Shown: in pieces, positions 17,309-26,307 of the stretch
Position numbering within the stretch: position 1 is the stretch's first letter
How the letters are laid out: every line of letters begins with the position of its first letter
Origin: Butyrivibrio sp. FCS014
Lineage (GTDB): Bacteria; Bacillota; Clostridia; Lachnospirales; Lachnospiraceae
Length of the DNA stretch: 64,000 bases
NCBI RefSeq assembly: GCF_000526935.1
Contig: NZ_JAHA01000007.1
Span: forward strand, 433,904-497,903
Direction of reading: 5' to 3'
The notes under the pieces: generated by a model
What the model saw: only the letters and a program-made list of their open reading frames with translations
What the model was told of the DNA's origin: nothing
Databases searched by the model: none
Program-made: the position numbers and the translations under genes

Positions 17309-17503
17309 ATGAGTAATGACAAATTGGATAAGGAGCTTCTCGGCGAAGAAGAGCTTAATAGTGTACATGGCGGCCTGGATCTTTCAATGGGAATCTTCGG
17401 TGAAGACAAAAAAGGCGGGAAACCCAAGGCAGGCAAGAAGAAATCTCCGGATCTTATCCTGAAAGAGGACAGCATCGTTGACTTGAATCCCAAAAAGTGC
17501 TGA
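17309..17503 (+). CDS. Double-glycine-leader secreted peptide precursor (small gene C)
   Basis: A 64-residue peptide. Residues 1-22 form a leader ending LLGEEELNSVHGG, which fits the double-glycine pattern (acidic/hydrophobic residues, L at -7, V at -4, GG at -2/-1) cut by C39-peptidase ABC exporters. The predicted 42-residue product (starting LDLSMGIFGED) has a Gly/Lys-rich middle and a single C-terminal Cys. The ATG at 17309 has GGAGG 8 bases upstream; a GTG at 17300 overlaps the RBS and is rejected. A terminator follows at once, so it is a single-gene transcript. No exporter, immunity or modification gene lies nearby. It could be a class II bacteriocin-like or signalling peptide. Confidence 0.75.
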   Translation: MSNDKLDKELLGEEELNSVHGGLDLSMGIFGEDKKGGKPKAGKKKSPDLILKEDSIVDLNPKKC

Positions 17504-17516
17504 TGATATAGAACAG

Positions 17517-17549
17517 GACGCAACCTTCAAGGGCTGCGTCTTTTTTTAT
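17517..17549 (+). terminator. Terminator after the double-glycine peptide gene
   Basis: GACGCA (17518-17523) pairs with TGCGTC (17535-17540), followed by seven T residues. It lies 15 bases after the stop codon. Confidence 0.88.
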
Positions 17550-17674
17550 GCGCTTTTACTGCGATTTAAGCCCGGACAAATCGCTGAATTTGTGGATGCA
17601 TACCGCAGCAGGTGGGTGCTATACTGTCATTGACACAAATAAATATGGACGGAATATTGTTGGAGGAGAAAAGT

Positions 17675-18403
17675 ATGAAGAAAATACGTGCGGTGGTTCT
17701 GGCCCTTGTGTGCATGCTGAGCCTTTCAGGCTGCGTAAGGTTCAACGCATCCATTGACGTTAAGAAGAACGGCAAGGTTGACGTGTCCATGATCTACGCT
17801 GCCATGTCCCTTGAAGATTATGGGTTTGACGGGGATATGTTCGATGAGGGGACCGTTGAAGATTTCGAGGAGGACGGCTGGACGGTGGAGCCATATTCCG
17901 AGGGCAGCTTTGTCGGATATAAGCTGATAAGAAAAGATGTTGAGTTAAAAGAGCTGGCGGATTCCCTCAAGGATAATGACACCGATATGGTAAACATGAA
18001 TTCCTTTAAGGTCACCAAGGACGGCCTTAAGTACGTGATTGACTGGGATCTTAAGGGGATAGGAGAATTGTCAGAGGTCCAGGAATACAGAAGCTACTTT
18101 GATATGAGCGGCGGGTACCTGACTGTTGATATCAATCTGCCGGTTAAGCCCAGTGACCACAATGCAACAAAAGTGTCCGATGACGGAAAATCCCTGGAGT
18201 GGGACCTTTTATCACCGGACATGGATGGCATTTATCTTGAATTTACTCTTTTCAGTTTCAAGTGGTTATTCATTCTGGGCGGCATCGGTCTTGCGCTTGC
18301 GATCATCGTTGTTGCTGTGATCATCATAGACGACAACAGAAGGAGAAAACGCTTAAGACACCGCATGATGAATGACAGGGGAAATAATCCTACTTATACT
18401 TAA
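17675..18403 (+). CDS. LppM-like lipoprotein with C-terminal membrane anchor
   Basis: A 242-residue exported protein. A lipoprotein signal ends at Cys20 (LSLSGC), followed by VRFNASIDVKKNGKVDVSMIY, which resembles the opening of LppM/DUF3153 domains. A membrane helix (about 200-222) and a basic tail close the protein, so it is anchored at both ends. GGAGG precedes the ATG at 17675; the longer frame from 17612 has no RBS and would hide the signal peptide. Its last 14 bases overlap the convergent SpoIIE-like phosphatase gene. The function in Firmicutes is unknown. Confidence 0.8.
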   Translation: MKKIRAVVLALVCMLSLSGCVRFNASIDVKKNGKVDVSMIYAAMSLEDYGFDGDMFDEGTVEDFEEDGWTVEPYSEGSFVGYKLIRKDVELKELADSLKDNDTDMVNMNSFKVTKDGLKYVIDWDLKGIGELSEVQEYRSYFDMSGGYLTVDINLPVKPSDHNATKVSDDGKSLEWDLLSPDMDGIYLEFTLFSFKWLFILGGIGLALAIIVVAVIIIDDNRRRKRLRHRMMNDRGNNPTYT

Positions 18404-20447
18404 AGCCAAGCATCGTAACATCATCGAACTGATCGGCTTCACCCACAAAGTCTCGAAGATCCTGCCTTACGGCGGGAAGCATGGTCTGAAGGTCATCATC
18501 AGCGTGGACATTTAAAGAAGCCAGCATGCGATCTACTCCGTACTGCTCAACTGCTGTATTGATAGCCTCGGGGATGCCGTCAGTATATACAAACAGCGAA
18601 TCGCCCTTGTTTAACTGGAGGTCATATTCCTTGAACTTCATGTCCTCCATTGTGGCTACAGCGGGGCTGTGCTTGTCCTTGAAAAGTTCATACTGACCGT
18701 TTGCACGCCGGATCACGGGATACTCGTGGCCGGCGTTTGCGCATTTCATGGCACCTGTAACAAGGTTAATTATGCCAAGCCACACGGTTACGAACATGTC
18801 AGCGCCGTTGCCCTCGCAGAGCTCATTGTTGGCCTTATAGAGAACTTCTCCGGGCTGTCCACCGCCTTCAGCAAGGGTTCGTATAGCAGTTTTGGCCTGC
18901 ATCATGAACAAAGAGGCGGGAATACCTTTGCCGGAAACATCCGCAATGACCATGGCAAGTTTGTCCGGGCTTACAAAGAAGAAATCATAAAAGTCGCCGC
19001 CCACCTCTTTTGCGGGATCCATGGTGGCAAAGATCTCAAAGTCATCACGGGCAAACTTGAAGTTCTTTGGAAGTGCCGAGTCCTGGATGGTTCTTGCAAA
19101 CTCCAGCTCCTGTGCAATTCTCTTTTCCGCAGCATCGATATAGCCCTTGAGAACATCCACAGTCTGGTTGATATCGTCGGAAAGTGAGGCAAATTCCGAG
19201 GAACTGTACACTGATACGGTCTCGTCAAGGTTTCCGTTGGTGATCTTGTTCAGCGAATCGTTTACCATCTCCAGGTTATTGACTACAATTCCCTGAACCA
19301 GCATTGAGATCAGTACGTAAATAGCCGTAAACATCATGATATCCGCAAATACGGTCTCATATGCGCCGGCATCACGGGCCTCGTAAACCTCAGACATTGG
19401 AAGCTGCACCAGAAGAAGTTCCATGTCATCAAGCTTTTCCACGTAGCACATGGACTGTTCTTCCGAGATGAGATTGGCGACGAAATAGTCGGTTCCAATC
19501 TGAGACTTAAGGAATTCCACCTGCTCTTTGCCCAGCATTTCTCCCTGATGAGTTCCGGCTACGATGGCCCCGGATTCCTGGATCACGTTAAAAGAGCCGC
19601 CATCTCCGATATGGAAATTCAAAGCCCCTATGTCATCCTGTTCGGCCCGAAGGCTGTTGTAGGTATCCCTGATGTCGTGGCAGGAGGTGACAAGATCTAT
19701 CCTTGCTGACTGTACCGCAGACTGGGTCTGCACTCCGAAGGAGAAAAGAAATGTCATCATAAGCACGGCAACGGTAACAACAAACAGCCAGAAGGAGAAC
19801 TTCTGGGAAACTTTTATCTCTTCATCGGTCATTTTTCTGAAGGGATTTCGCCACTCTCCGGCGCATATCCTTATGGCGATGGAGGACAGGGCCAGTCCCA
19901 GACCGCAGAAGATGATCATGGGAACAGAGCAGACCCGGACAACGTAGAAAGCCATGCTCATGTCAGCCCTGTGGGTGATGAACACGACGTACATATGAAA
20001 GACCTCCATGACAGCCCCCATGAAGAAGGCGTAGATGGCGGAGGGCTTTTTACCCTTGAAGATATACAGGTTCAAAAGAGCTGCCACAAAACCCGAAAGA
20101 CAGGTAGAGAGGCTGCAGGCAACCCTGGTGTATGATCCGATCCCAAAGTAGGTTCCGGCGATATATCGCTCAATTCCGCCGATGAGACCCGCTATGATTC
20201 CGGAGGCCGGATCAAAGAAAAGCCCTGCGGACAGCGGCGCCAGATCCCTGACATTCAGTATCATATGCTCATACTGAACCCCGTAGTGGGTGGACAGTAT
20301 CGAGCATCCTCCGTAGATGAGGCCTATTATAACTTTGGCCAGCCGGGAAATCTTCCTGTCTTTAAAGTATTTCCACAGTAGAAGTGTAAGAAAAATGTGG
20401 GCCGCAGTTATGGCCGACATCTGGGCTATCATTAACAGCATGATCAT
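18390..20447 (-). CDS. Membrane PP2C phosphatase: 5TMR-LYT + HAMP-like + SpoIIE/RsbU domain
   Basis: A 685-residue sensor phosphatase. Residues about 1-195 contain five to six helices with the 5TMR-LYT pattern (NVRDLAPLSAGLFFDPASGIIAGLIGG); then a membrane helix near 220, an extracellular loop of about 130 residues, a second helix near 370, a HAMP-like linker and coiled coil (KRIAQELEFARTIQDSALP), and a C-terminal SpoIIE/PP2C domain with metal-binding motifs KEVGGDFYDFF, IADVSGKGIPASL and DQFDDVTML. Such enzymes dephosphorylate anti-anti-sigma factors in partner-switching cascades, but no anti-sigma or sigma gene is in the window. It overlaps the LppM-like gene at its 3' end by 14 bases. Confidence 0.9.
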   Translation of the reverse strand: MIMLLMIAQMSAITAAHIFLTLLLWKYFKDRKISRLAKVIIGLIYGGCSILSTHYGVQYEHMILNVRDLAPLSAGLFFDPASGIIAGLIGGIERYIAGTYFGIGSYTRVACSLSTCLSGFVAALLNLYIFKGKKPSAIYAFFMGAVMEVFHMYVVFITHRADMSMAFYVVRVCSVPMIIFCGLGLALSSIAIRICAGEWRNPFRKMTDEEIKVSQKFSFWLFVVTVAVLMMTFLFSFGVQTQSAVQSARIDLVTSCHDIRDTYNSLRAEQDDIGALNFHIGDGGSFNVIQESGAIVAGTHQGEMLGKEQVEFLKSQIGTDYFVANLISEEQSMCYVEKLDDMELLLVQLPMSEVYEARDAGAYETVFADIMMFTAIYVLISMLVQGIVVNNLEMVNDSLNKITNGNLDETVSVYSSSEFASLSDDINQTVDVLKGYIDAAEKRIAQELEFARTIQDSALPKNFKFARDDFEIFATMDPAKEVGGDFYDFFFVSPDKLAMVIADVSGKGIPASLFMMQAKTAIRTLAEGGGQPGEVLYKANNELCEGNGADMFVTVWLGIINLVTGAMKCANAGHEYPVIRRANGQYELFKDKHSPAVATMEDMKFKEYDLQLNKGDSLFVYTDGIPEAINTAVEQYGVDRMLASLNVHADDDLQTMLPAVRQDLRDFVGEADQFDDVTMLGFKYK

Positions 20448-20605
20448 AAACTCCTGTAAGTATTATCCTGTATATTATAGTATCATCTTTTCGGTAATGA
20501 TGGGAGCGAGTCGCCGCCGTCTTTTTGCTGACTTAATTGCAAAGGCAGGTTTACTCCGCCATCTTCCGTGCTATAATAGTGAAAACCCAATGGAGGATAC
20601 TATTT

Positions 20606-21079
20606 ATGAATACAGTCAGAATGGCAGAGCCAAAAGACATACCGGCAATCCTTGAACTTCTTGTCCAGGTGGACATGGTTCACCACAACGGCCGCCCGGA
20701 TATTTTCAACGGCCCCGCTACCAAGTACAATGGGCAGGAGCTTAAGACCATGGTGGGAAAAGAGACGGATCCCATCTTTGTATGTGTCGATGAAACCGGC
20801 AAGGTGCTGGGCCACGCCTTCTGTGAGACCAAGCAGATCATCGGACACCATGTTCTGACTGATATCAAAACTCTCTATATAGACGACATCTGCGTTGACG
20901 AGAACGCCAGAGGCCGGCATGTCGGAACTTCGCTCTATGACCACGTTATAAACTTCGCCAAAGAGCATGATTACTACAACGTGACCCTGAATGTCTGGAG
21001 CTGCAATCCCACGGCCATGAAGTTCTATGAGGCGATGGGAATGAAGCCTCAGAAGGTGGGAATGGAAGTGGTGTTGTAA
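20606..21079 (+). CDS. GNAT-family N-acetyltransferase
   Basis: A 157-residue acetyltransferase of the GNAT fold. The acetyl-CoA-binding motif A is visible (IDDICVDENARGRHVGTSLYDHVINFA, with the R/Q-x-x-G-x-G/A type loop RGRHVGTSL), followed by the usual NVWSCNPTAMKFYEAMGMKP motif B. The ATG at 20606 has TGGAGG 10 bases upstream; the longer frame from 20537 has none. It stands alone between a divergent phosphatase gene and tRNA-Ala. The acceptor (small molecule or protein) cannot be told. Confidence 0.9.
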   Translation: MNTVRMAEPKDIPAILELLVQVDMVHHNGRPDIFNGPATKYNGQELKTMVGKETDPIFVCVDETGKVLGHAFCETKQIIGHHVLTDIKTLYIDDICVDENARGRHVGTSLYDHVINFAKEHDYYNVTLNVWSCNPTAMKFYEAMGMKPQKVGMEVVL

Positions 21080-21152
21080 AGCAAAAAAACGTTGCTATTA
21101 TGGCCCAAAGGCATTAAACTAATAAAGTACGGCGGTAAGTGATACCGCTCAC

Positions 21153-21225
21153 GGGGCATTAGCGCAGTTGGGAGCGCATCACACTGGCAGTGTGGGGGTC
21201 ACGGGTTCAAGTCCCGTATGCTCCA
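21153..21225 (+). tRNA. tRNA-Ala (anticodon GGC)
   Basis: A 73-base cloverleaf: acceptor GGGGCAT pairing with ATGCTCC (one G-U pair), D-arm GCGC/GCGC, anticodon stem TCACA/TGTGG with loop CTGGCAG (anticodon GGC, Ala), T-arm ACGGG-TTCAAGT-CCCGT, discriminator A. The 3' CCA is not encoded. Confidence 0.95.
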
Positions 21226-21258
21226 TTTCAATATTTCTTTTGACTAAATCTATATGAG

Positions 21259-21287
21259 CCCCTCGGTTATGATACCGGGGGGTTCTT
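21259..21287 (+). terminator. Terminator after tRNA-Ala
   Basis: CCCCTCGG (21259-21266) pairs with CCGGGGGG (21275-21282) with one G-U pair, followed by TTCTT. It lies between the tRNA and the PHP-domain gene. Confidence 0.75.
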
Positions 21288-21311
21288 GCGTATACGCGGG
21301 AGGAAACAGTC

Positions 21312-22172
21312 TTGAGACCCATCGATCTTCACACTCATTCAAATTGTTCTGACGGAACCTACACAGTTACCGAGCTTATGGACTATGCCCATGAAAAAGA
21401 CCTGGCGGCCATCGCCCTTACGGATCATGACACTGTTGAAGGGCTGGACGAGGCCATAAGTTATGCGGCAGAGCACTACCCTGATATGGAGGTCATCCCG
21501 GGAATCGAGTTCTCCACAGTGAACGAAGGCAAGGACGTGCACGTGGTGGGGCTGTATATAGACCATCACAATGCCGGCTTTGTGGCGGGATTGAAGGCCT
21601 TCGTCGATTCAAGAACCGAAAGAAACCGCAAAATGTGCAGAAAGCTCACCGAGGAAGCGGGACTTCCCATGACTTATGAGGAGCTGATACAGGCCTATCC
21701 CGGGGCTGTTCTTACAAGAGCCCATTACGCGGACTTCATGGTCAAAAAGGGCTATGCCAAGAGCCGCGCCGAAGTGTTTGACAGGTACATCGGTGACAAC
21801 TGTCCCTACTACGTTCCCAGGGAAAAGATATCTCCCGAGCAGGCCATCGACTATGTACTGAAGGCAGGTGGAGTGCCGATCCTGGCTCATCCTGTTCTCT
21901 ATAAGATGGGAGAGGCCAAACTGGATTCTCTGGTGGCTAGGCTCAAGGAGGCCGGACTTGTGGGAATCGAAGCTATCTATTCTACCTATGAGCCAAGGGA
22001 TGAGAGGCGCATCAAAGCTCTGGCAGCCAAGTATGATCTGCTTATTAGCGGGGGCTCGGATTTCCACGGACGCAACAAGCCTGATATCGATCTGGCTGTG
22101 GGCTATGGCAGGCTCTTTGTTCCGGAGGACATTCTGCCGCCCATTAAGGCTGCTGCGGGGCGGCGTCCTTAA
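21312..22172 (+). CDS. PHP-domain phosphoesterase (YciV/RNase AM-like)
   Basis: A 286-residue metal-dependent phosphoesterase of the PHP superfamily. Metal-binding motifs are in place: DLHTHSNCSDG (residues 4-14), LTDHDTVEG, GIEFSTV, the middle LAHPVLY, and GGSDFHG near the C-terminus. Close relatives of this length act on 3',5'-nucleoside bisphosphates or on short 5' RNA ends. The start is a TTG at 21312, supported by GGGAGG 8 bases upstream; no ATG fits. It lies 133 bases upstream of sbcD and may share its transcript. Confidence 0.88.
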   Translation: MRPIDLHTHSNCSDGTYTVTELMDYAHEKDLAAIALTDHDTVEGLDEAISYAAEHYPDMEVIPGIEFSTVNEGKDVHVVGLYIDHHNAGFVAGLKAFVDSRTERNRKMCRKLTEEAGLPMTYEELIQAYPGAVLTRAHYADFMVKKGYAKSRAEVFDRYIGDNCPYYVPREKISPEQAIDYVLKAGGVPILAHPVLYKMGEAKLDSLVARLKEAGLVGIEAIYSTYEPRDERRIKALAAKYDLLISGGSDFHGRNKPDIDLAVGYGRLFVPEDILPPIKAAAGRRP

Positions 22173-22305
22173 TCTGTACCGGAAGTATAAAACTTTTTGT
22201 GTCCGATTTATAGCCCACCAAAGAAGTATAATGGTGATAGCGAATAAGCCCTGGCGGATATAACGGATAAGAAAGATATGACTGGAATGCCCGGAGGTTT
22301 GCATT

Positions 22306-23439
22306 ATGAAACTACTGCATTTGTCGGATCTTCATCTTGGGAAGAGAGTTAATGAATTCTCCATGATAGAGGACCAGAAATACATATTGAAGGAAATCCT
22401 CACTATAGTGGGTGAGCAGAAGCCTGACGGTGTGCTGATCGCCGGGGATGTTTATGACAAGTCTGTGCCCAGCGAAGAGGCAATGAAGCTGTGGGATGAG
22501 TTCCTTATAAGCCTTGCCGATAAGAAGGTGCCGGTGTTTGCCATAAGCGGCAACCACGATTCAGCCATCAGATTTTCGGATCACGGACAGTTTGCCGGAC
22601 TTGCGGGGATCCATCTTTCTCCTGTGTATGACGGCAAGGCTGCCCATTACACTCTGGAAGATGGTGAGGGGCCTGTGAATATCTACCTTCTGCCCTTCAT
22701 AAAGCCGGTGGTGATGAGAGCTCTTTTCCCGGACAAGGAGATAGGGGATTATACCGATGCCTGCCGCGTGGCCGTGGAGGAGATGCAGGTGGACGAGAGT
22801 GAGCGCAACATTCTTGTGGCTCATCAGTTTGTGACGGGGGCTACAAGGTGCGAGTCCGAGGAGGTGTCGGTTGGAGGACTGGACAATGTGGACGCCTCTG
22901 TTTTTGATGCCTTTGACTATGTGGCTTTGGGGCATATCCACGGGAAGCAGAGAATAGGCAGGGACACCCTTCGCTACTGCGGAACTCCCCTTAAGTATTC
23001 CTTCTCTGAGAAGGACCACAAGAAGTCTGTCACTGTGTTAGAACTTGGTCCCAAAGGGGAAGTAAGTATCAGCGAGATCCCGCTTATTCCCAAGAGAGAC
23101 CTTCGTGAGGTCCGTGGGACATATGATGAGATTACCAATAAGAAGAACTACGAGGGCACCAATCTCGAGGACTATGTCCATGTGGTGCTTACCGATGAGA
23201 ATGATGTGATAGATGCGGCTGCCAAGCTGCGGGTTATATATCCCAATCTTATGAAGCTAAGCTATGACAATCTTCGCACCAGAAGCCATCAGATCATTGA
23301 GGACGCGCAGGATGTGGAGAGAAAGAGCCCGCTGGAGCTGTTTGAGGAATTTTATGAGAAACAGAACAACCAGCCTATGAGTGAGGAACAGAGGTCATTT
23401 GTGGCAGAGTGTATCGAATCCGTGTGGGAGGTGAAATAA
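22306..23439 (+). CDS. sbcD: Exonuclease SbcD, Mre11-type nuclease subunit
   Basis: A 377-residue calcineurin-like phosphoesterase, the nuclease subunit of SbcCD, which opens hairpins and processes DNA ends and long palindromes. All phosphoesterase motifs are visible: DLHLGKRVNE, GDVYDKSVP, GNHDSAIRF, LVAHQFV and GHIHGKQ. GGAGG lies 8 bases before the ATG. The stop codon is directly followed by the sbcC start, so the subunits are coupled. Confidence 0.97.
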   Translation: MKLLHLSDLHLGKRVNEFSMIEDQKYILKEILTIVGEQKPDGVLIAGDVYDKSVPSEEAMKLWDEFLISLADKKVPVFAISGNHDSAIRFSDHGQFAGLAGIHLSPVYDGKAAHYTLEDGEGPVNIYLLPFIKPVVMRALFPDKEIGDYTDACRVAVEEMQVDESERNILVAHQFVTGATRCESEEVSVGGLDNVDASVFDAFDYVALGHIHGKQRIGRDTLRYCGTPLKYSFSEKDHKKSVTVLELGPKGEVSISEIPLIPKRDLREVRGTYDEITNKKNYEGTNLEDYVHVVLTDENDVIDAAAKLRVIYPNLMKLSYDNLRTRSHQIIEDAQDVERKSPLELFEEFYEKQNNQPMSEEQRSFVAECIESVWEVK

Positions 23440-26205
23440 ATGAGACCGTTAATTCTTAAAATGTCGGCCTTTGGCCCCTACGCAGGGGAGGTTGAGCTTC
23501 CCATGAAGGATCTTGGCAGCAGCGGACTTTACCTTATTACAGGTGATACCGGTGCAGGCAAGACCACTATTTTTGATGCAATATGCTATGCACTGTTTGG
23601 CGAAGCCAGCGGCGAGAACAGAACCTCAGGGATGTTCCGGTCAAAGTACGCGGATCCTTCCACTCCTACCTTGGTTGAGCTTACTTTCAGCCATGAGGGG
23701 AAGGAATATCTTGTGAGGAGAAATCCGGATTACCTCCGTCCCGCGAAAAGAGGCGACGGAACTACCATGGAGAAGGCAAGCGCTGAGCTTCATTATCCCG
23801 ACGGAAGGATTGTCAGCAAGACAACTGATGTAACTGCTGCTGTAGAGGAGCTTCTCGGGGTAAACAAGGATCAGTTTTCCCAGATCTCAATGCTTGCCCA
23901 GGGAGATTTCTTAAAGCTCCTTCTTGCGGGGACCGATGAGAGAATAAAGATATTCAGGGAGCTGTTTAAGACCTCTTATTTCCTTAAGCTTCAGGACAGG
24001 CTGGATCAGAGCTTCAGGGAGCTTTACGGTGAGGTTCAGGATGGCAAGAAGGCCATCAGCCAGTATATATCAGGAATCAAGACCGATAGCGACGATGTGC
24101 TCTCAATTGATGCCGACAAGGCAAGAAGCGGCGACATGCCTGTGTCCGATGTAATGGAGCTTCTTACAAAGCTTCTTGATAAGGACAAGGCTGCGGAAGA
24201 CGATATCAGAGGAAGTCTCGATAAGATAAATCTTGAACTTGAAGCGGTGAATAACAGACTTGGAGCCGCCAGGGCCCTTGAGAAGACAAAGGCTGAGCTT
24301 GAGAAGGCCATGGAGGAACTTTCGGAGTTTGAGCCTGAAGCCGAGGAACTTTCCAAGGAATTTGAAAAGGCTAAAGCCGGTCTTGAGGGAAAGAGTGAAC
24401 TTGAGAAGGCAGGAGCCACCATTCGGGCTGAACTACAGAACTATGATGAGGCTGATGTCATTGCGAAGGATATAAAGGCATCAACAAAGACTCTGGAAGA
24501 GGGCAGGATAGAAGCCGGGAAGCTTTCAGAGAGCCTGGAGGAGAGAAACGAAGAGCATCAGGAGCTCTGTGAGGAGCAGGAGTCTCTTAAAGATGTTGAG
24601 GTGGAACTCCAGAAGGCCTCCAATGAGTTTGATAAGATCAAGGAGGCACACAAGGCGATCCAGGAACTGATAGAGGACCTGAAGCAGTATTCTGCGGATG
24701 GCGCCAAGCTTAGAAAGGCACAGCTGTCCTATAGAAGTACCAGCGACTACTTCATGGATATCAACCGTGAGTATGAGGTTATGGAACAGAACTTCATGGA
24801 CGGTCAGGCCGGCATTCTGGCAGAGCGTCTTAAGGAAGGGGAAAAGTGCCCGGTTTGCGGTTCTACACACCACCCGGAGCTTGCTAAGCGCTCCGACAAA
24901 GTTCCTTCGGAAAAAGAGCTGGAGGATGCCAAGAAGAACAGAGACAAGGCACGTGCTGAAAGAGATAATGAGTCTGTTTATGTCAGCGGCCTCTCAACAG
25001 CCCTTGAGACAAAGGCTGAGGAGATAAAAAAGAAAACCAGGGCCCAGCTTGGACTCGAAGATCTTGATGAAGCTGCAGAAGAGGCTGAACGCAAGGCAGA
25101 GAGCATCAATGCCGAGGGCAAGGTAATCCAGAAGCGTTTTATGGATCTTAAAGCCGGTGTTACAAGGAAGGAACAGCTTCAGAAGGATATTCAGTATGCG
25201 GAGAAGAGCCTTAAGGATCTGACCGGTGAGATAGAGGAATTAAACAAGAAGAATGTAGCCCTGGAATCGGCTCTTGAGGAGAAGAACAAGAGGCTTGAGG
25301 CTGTAAGATCCCAGCTCAAATTTGAGAGCAGGGATGCTGCGGTTGCCGAGATGAACAGTATCCTGGAAAAGGCACAGAAGCTTCAGAGTGCTTATGACAT
25401 GGCGGACAAGGAACTGAAGGCTGCCAATGAGAAGATCTCAGGTCTTAAGGCTACTATAAAGAGTCATCAAAAGACCATTGAAACTTCCAAGGTCGCAGAT
25501 ACTACAGACGATGAGAACAGGCAGGAAGAGCTTATCCTTTTGCAGAAGGAGGCCATTGACCGCAGCCAGGTGATCGTCGCCAGGATCAGTGCCAACGATA
25601 GCATACAAAAGCATATTGAGAAGGAATCCGTAAAACTCTCGGAAACCGAGACCAGGCTTTCATGGATCAAGGCACTTTCAGATACAGCTTCAGGTAAGCT
25701 TTTGGGCAAGGATAAGATCACCCTTGAGACCTATATTCAGACTACGTATTTTGACCGCATCATAAGAAGAGCCAATATCCGTCTTATGACAATGTCCGGT
25801 GGTCAGTATGAGCTTAAGCGCATGGAGGAGGCCAGCAACGCAAGAAGTAAGAGCGGCCTGGAGCTTGGGGTTATAGACCACGCCAACGGCTCGGAGAGAA
25901 GCGTTAAATCTCTCTCGGGAGGAGAGTCCTTTATGGCTTCACTTTCACTGGCACTGGGACTTTCTGAGGAAGTACAGTCCTCTGCAGGAGGAATACAGAT
26001 CGATACCATGTTTGTGGATGAGGGCTTCGGCTCCCTTGACCCCGACTCCCTGGAGCAGGCCTATAAGGCACTGTGCGGCCTTTCCGACGGCAACAGGCTT
26101 GTGGGCATCATATCCCACGTGGCGGATCTTAAGGACAGGATCGATTCCCAGATCGTGGTAGAAAAAGACAGGGCATCAGGCAGCAGGGTAAAGCTTGTTT
26201 GCTGA
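23440..26205 (+). CDS. sbcC: Exonuclease SbcC, Rad50-type ATPase subunit
   Basis: A 921-residue SMC-like ATPase that works with SbcD. Walker A GDTGAGKTT (35-43), a Q-loop region, then long Glu/Lys-rich coiled coils on both sides of the zinc hook CPVCG (Cys470, Cys473), the ABC signature LSGGES (825-830) and Walker B VDEGFGSLD (about 859-867). Slightly shorter than E. coli SbcC, as is common in Firmicutes. The start abuts the sbcD stop. No frameshift is seen. Confidence 0.97.
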   Translation: MRPLILKMSAFGPYAGEVELPMKDLGSSGLYLITGDTGAGKTTIFDAICYALFGEASGENRTSGMFRSKYADPSTPTLVELTFSHEGKEYLVRRNPDYLRPAKRGDGTTMEKASAELHYPDGRIVSKTTDVTAAVEELLGVNKDQFSQISMLAQGDFLKLLLAGTDERIKIFRELFKTSYFLKLQDRLDQSFRELYGEVQDGKKAISQYISGIKTDSDDVLSIDADKARSGDMPVSDVMELLTKLLDKDKAAEDDIRGSLDKINLELEAVNNRLGAARALEKTKAELEKAMEELSEFEPEAEELSKEFEKAKAGLEGKSELEKAGATIRAELQNYDEADVIAKDIKASTKTLEEGRIEAGKLSESLEERNEEHQELCEEQESLKDVEVELQKASNEFDKIKEAHKAIQELIEDLKQYSADGAKLRKAQLSYRSTSDYFMDINREYEVMEQNFMDGQAGILAERLKEGEKCPVCGSTHHPELAKRSDKVPSEKELEDAKKNRDKARAERDNESVYVSGLSTALETKAEEIKKKTRAQLGLEDLDEAAEEAERKAESINAEGKVIQKRFMDLKAGVTRKEQLQKDIQYAEKSLKDLTGEIEELNKKNVALESALEEKNKRLEAVRSQLKFESRDAAVAEMNSILEKAQKLQSAYDMADKELKAANEKISGLKATIKSHQKTIETSKVADTTDDENRQEELILLQKEAIDRSQVIVARISANDSIQKHIEKESVKLSETETRLSWIKALSDTASGKLLGKDKITLETYIQTTYFDRIIRRANIRLMTMSGGQYELKRMEEASNARSKSGLELGVIDHANGSERSVKSLSGGESFMASLSLALGLSEEVQSSAGGIQIDTMFVDEGFGSLDPDSLEQAYKALCGLSDGNRLVGIISHVADLKDRIDSQIVVEKDRASGSRVKLVC

Positions 26206-26307
26206 TGGCGCAAATGTCACAGCGCGGTTTCTTTGCTGATGGCCGAATAGCTCGCAGCAGGGGGCCGCTGATTGACTAGAACGCCACTGTCCGATAATAT
26301 TACAGTT

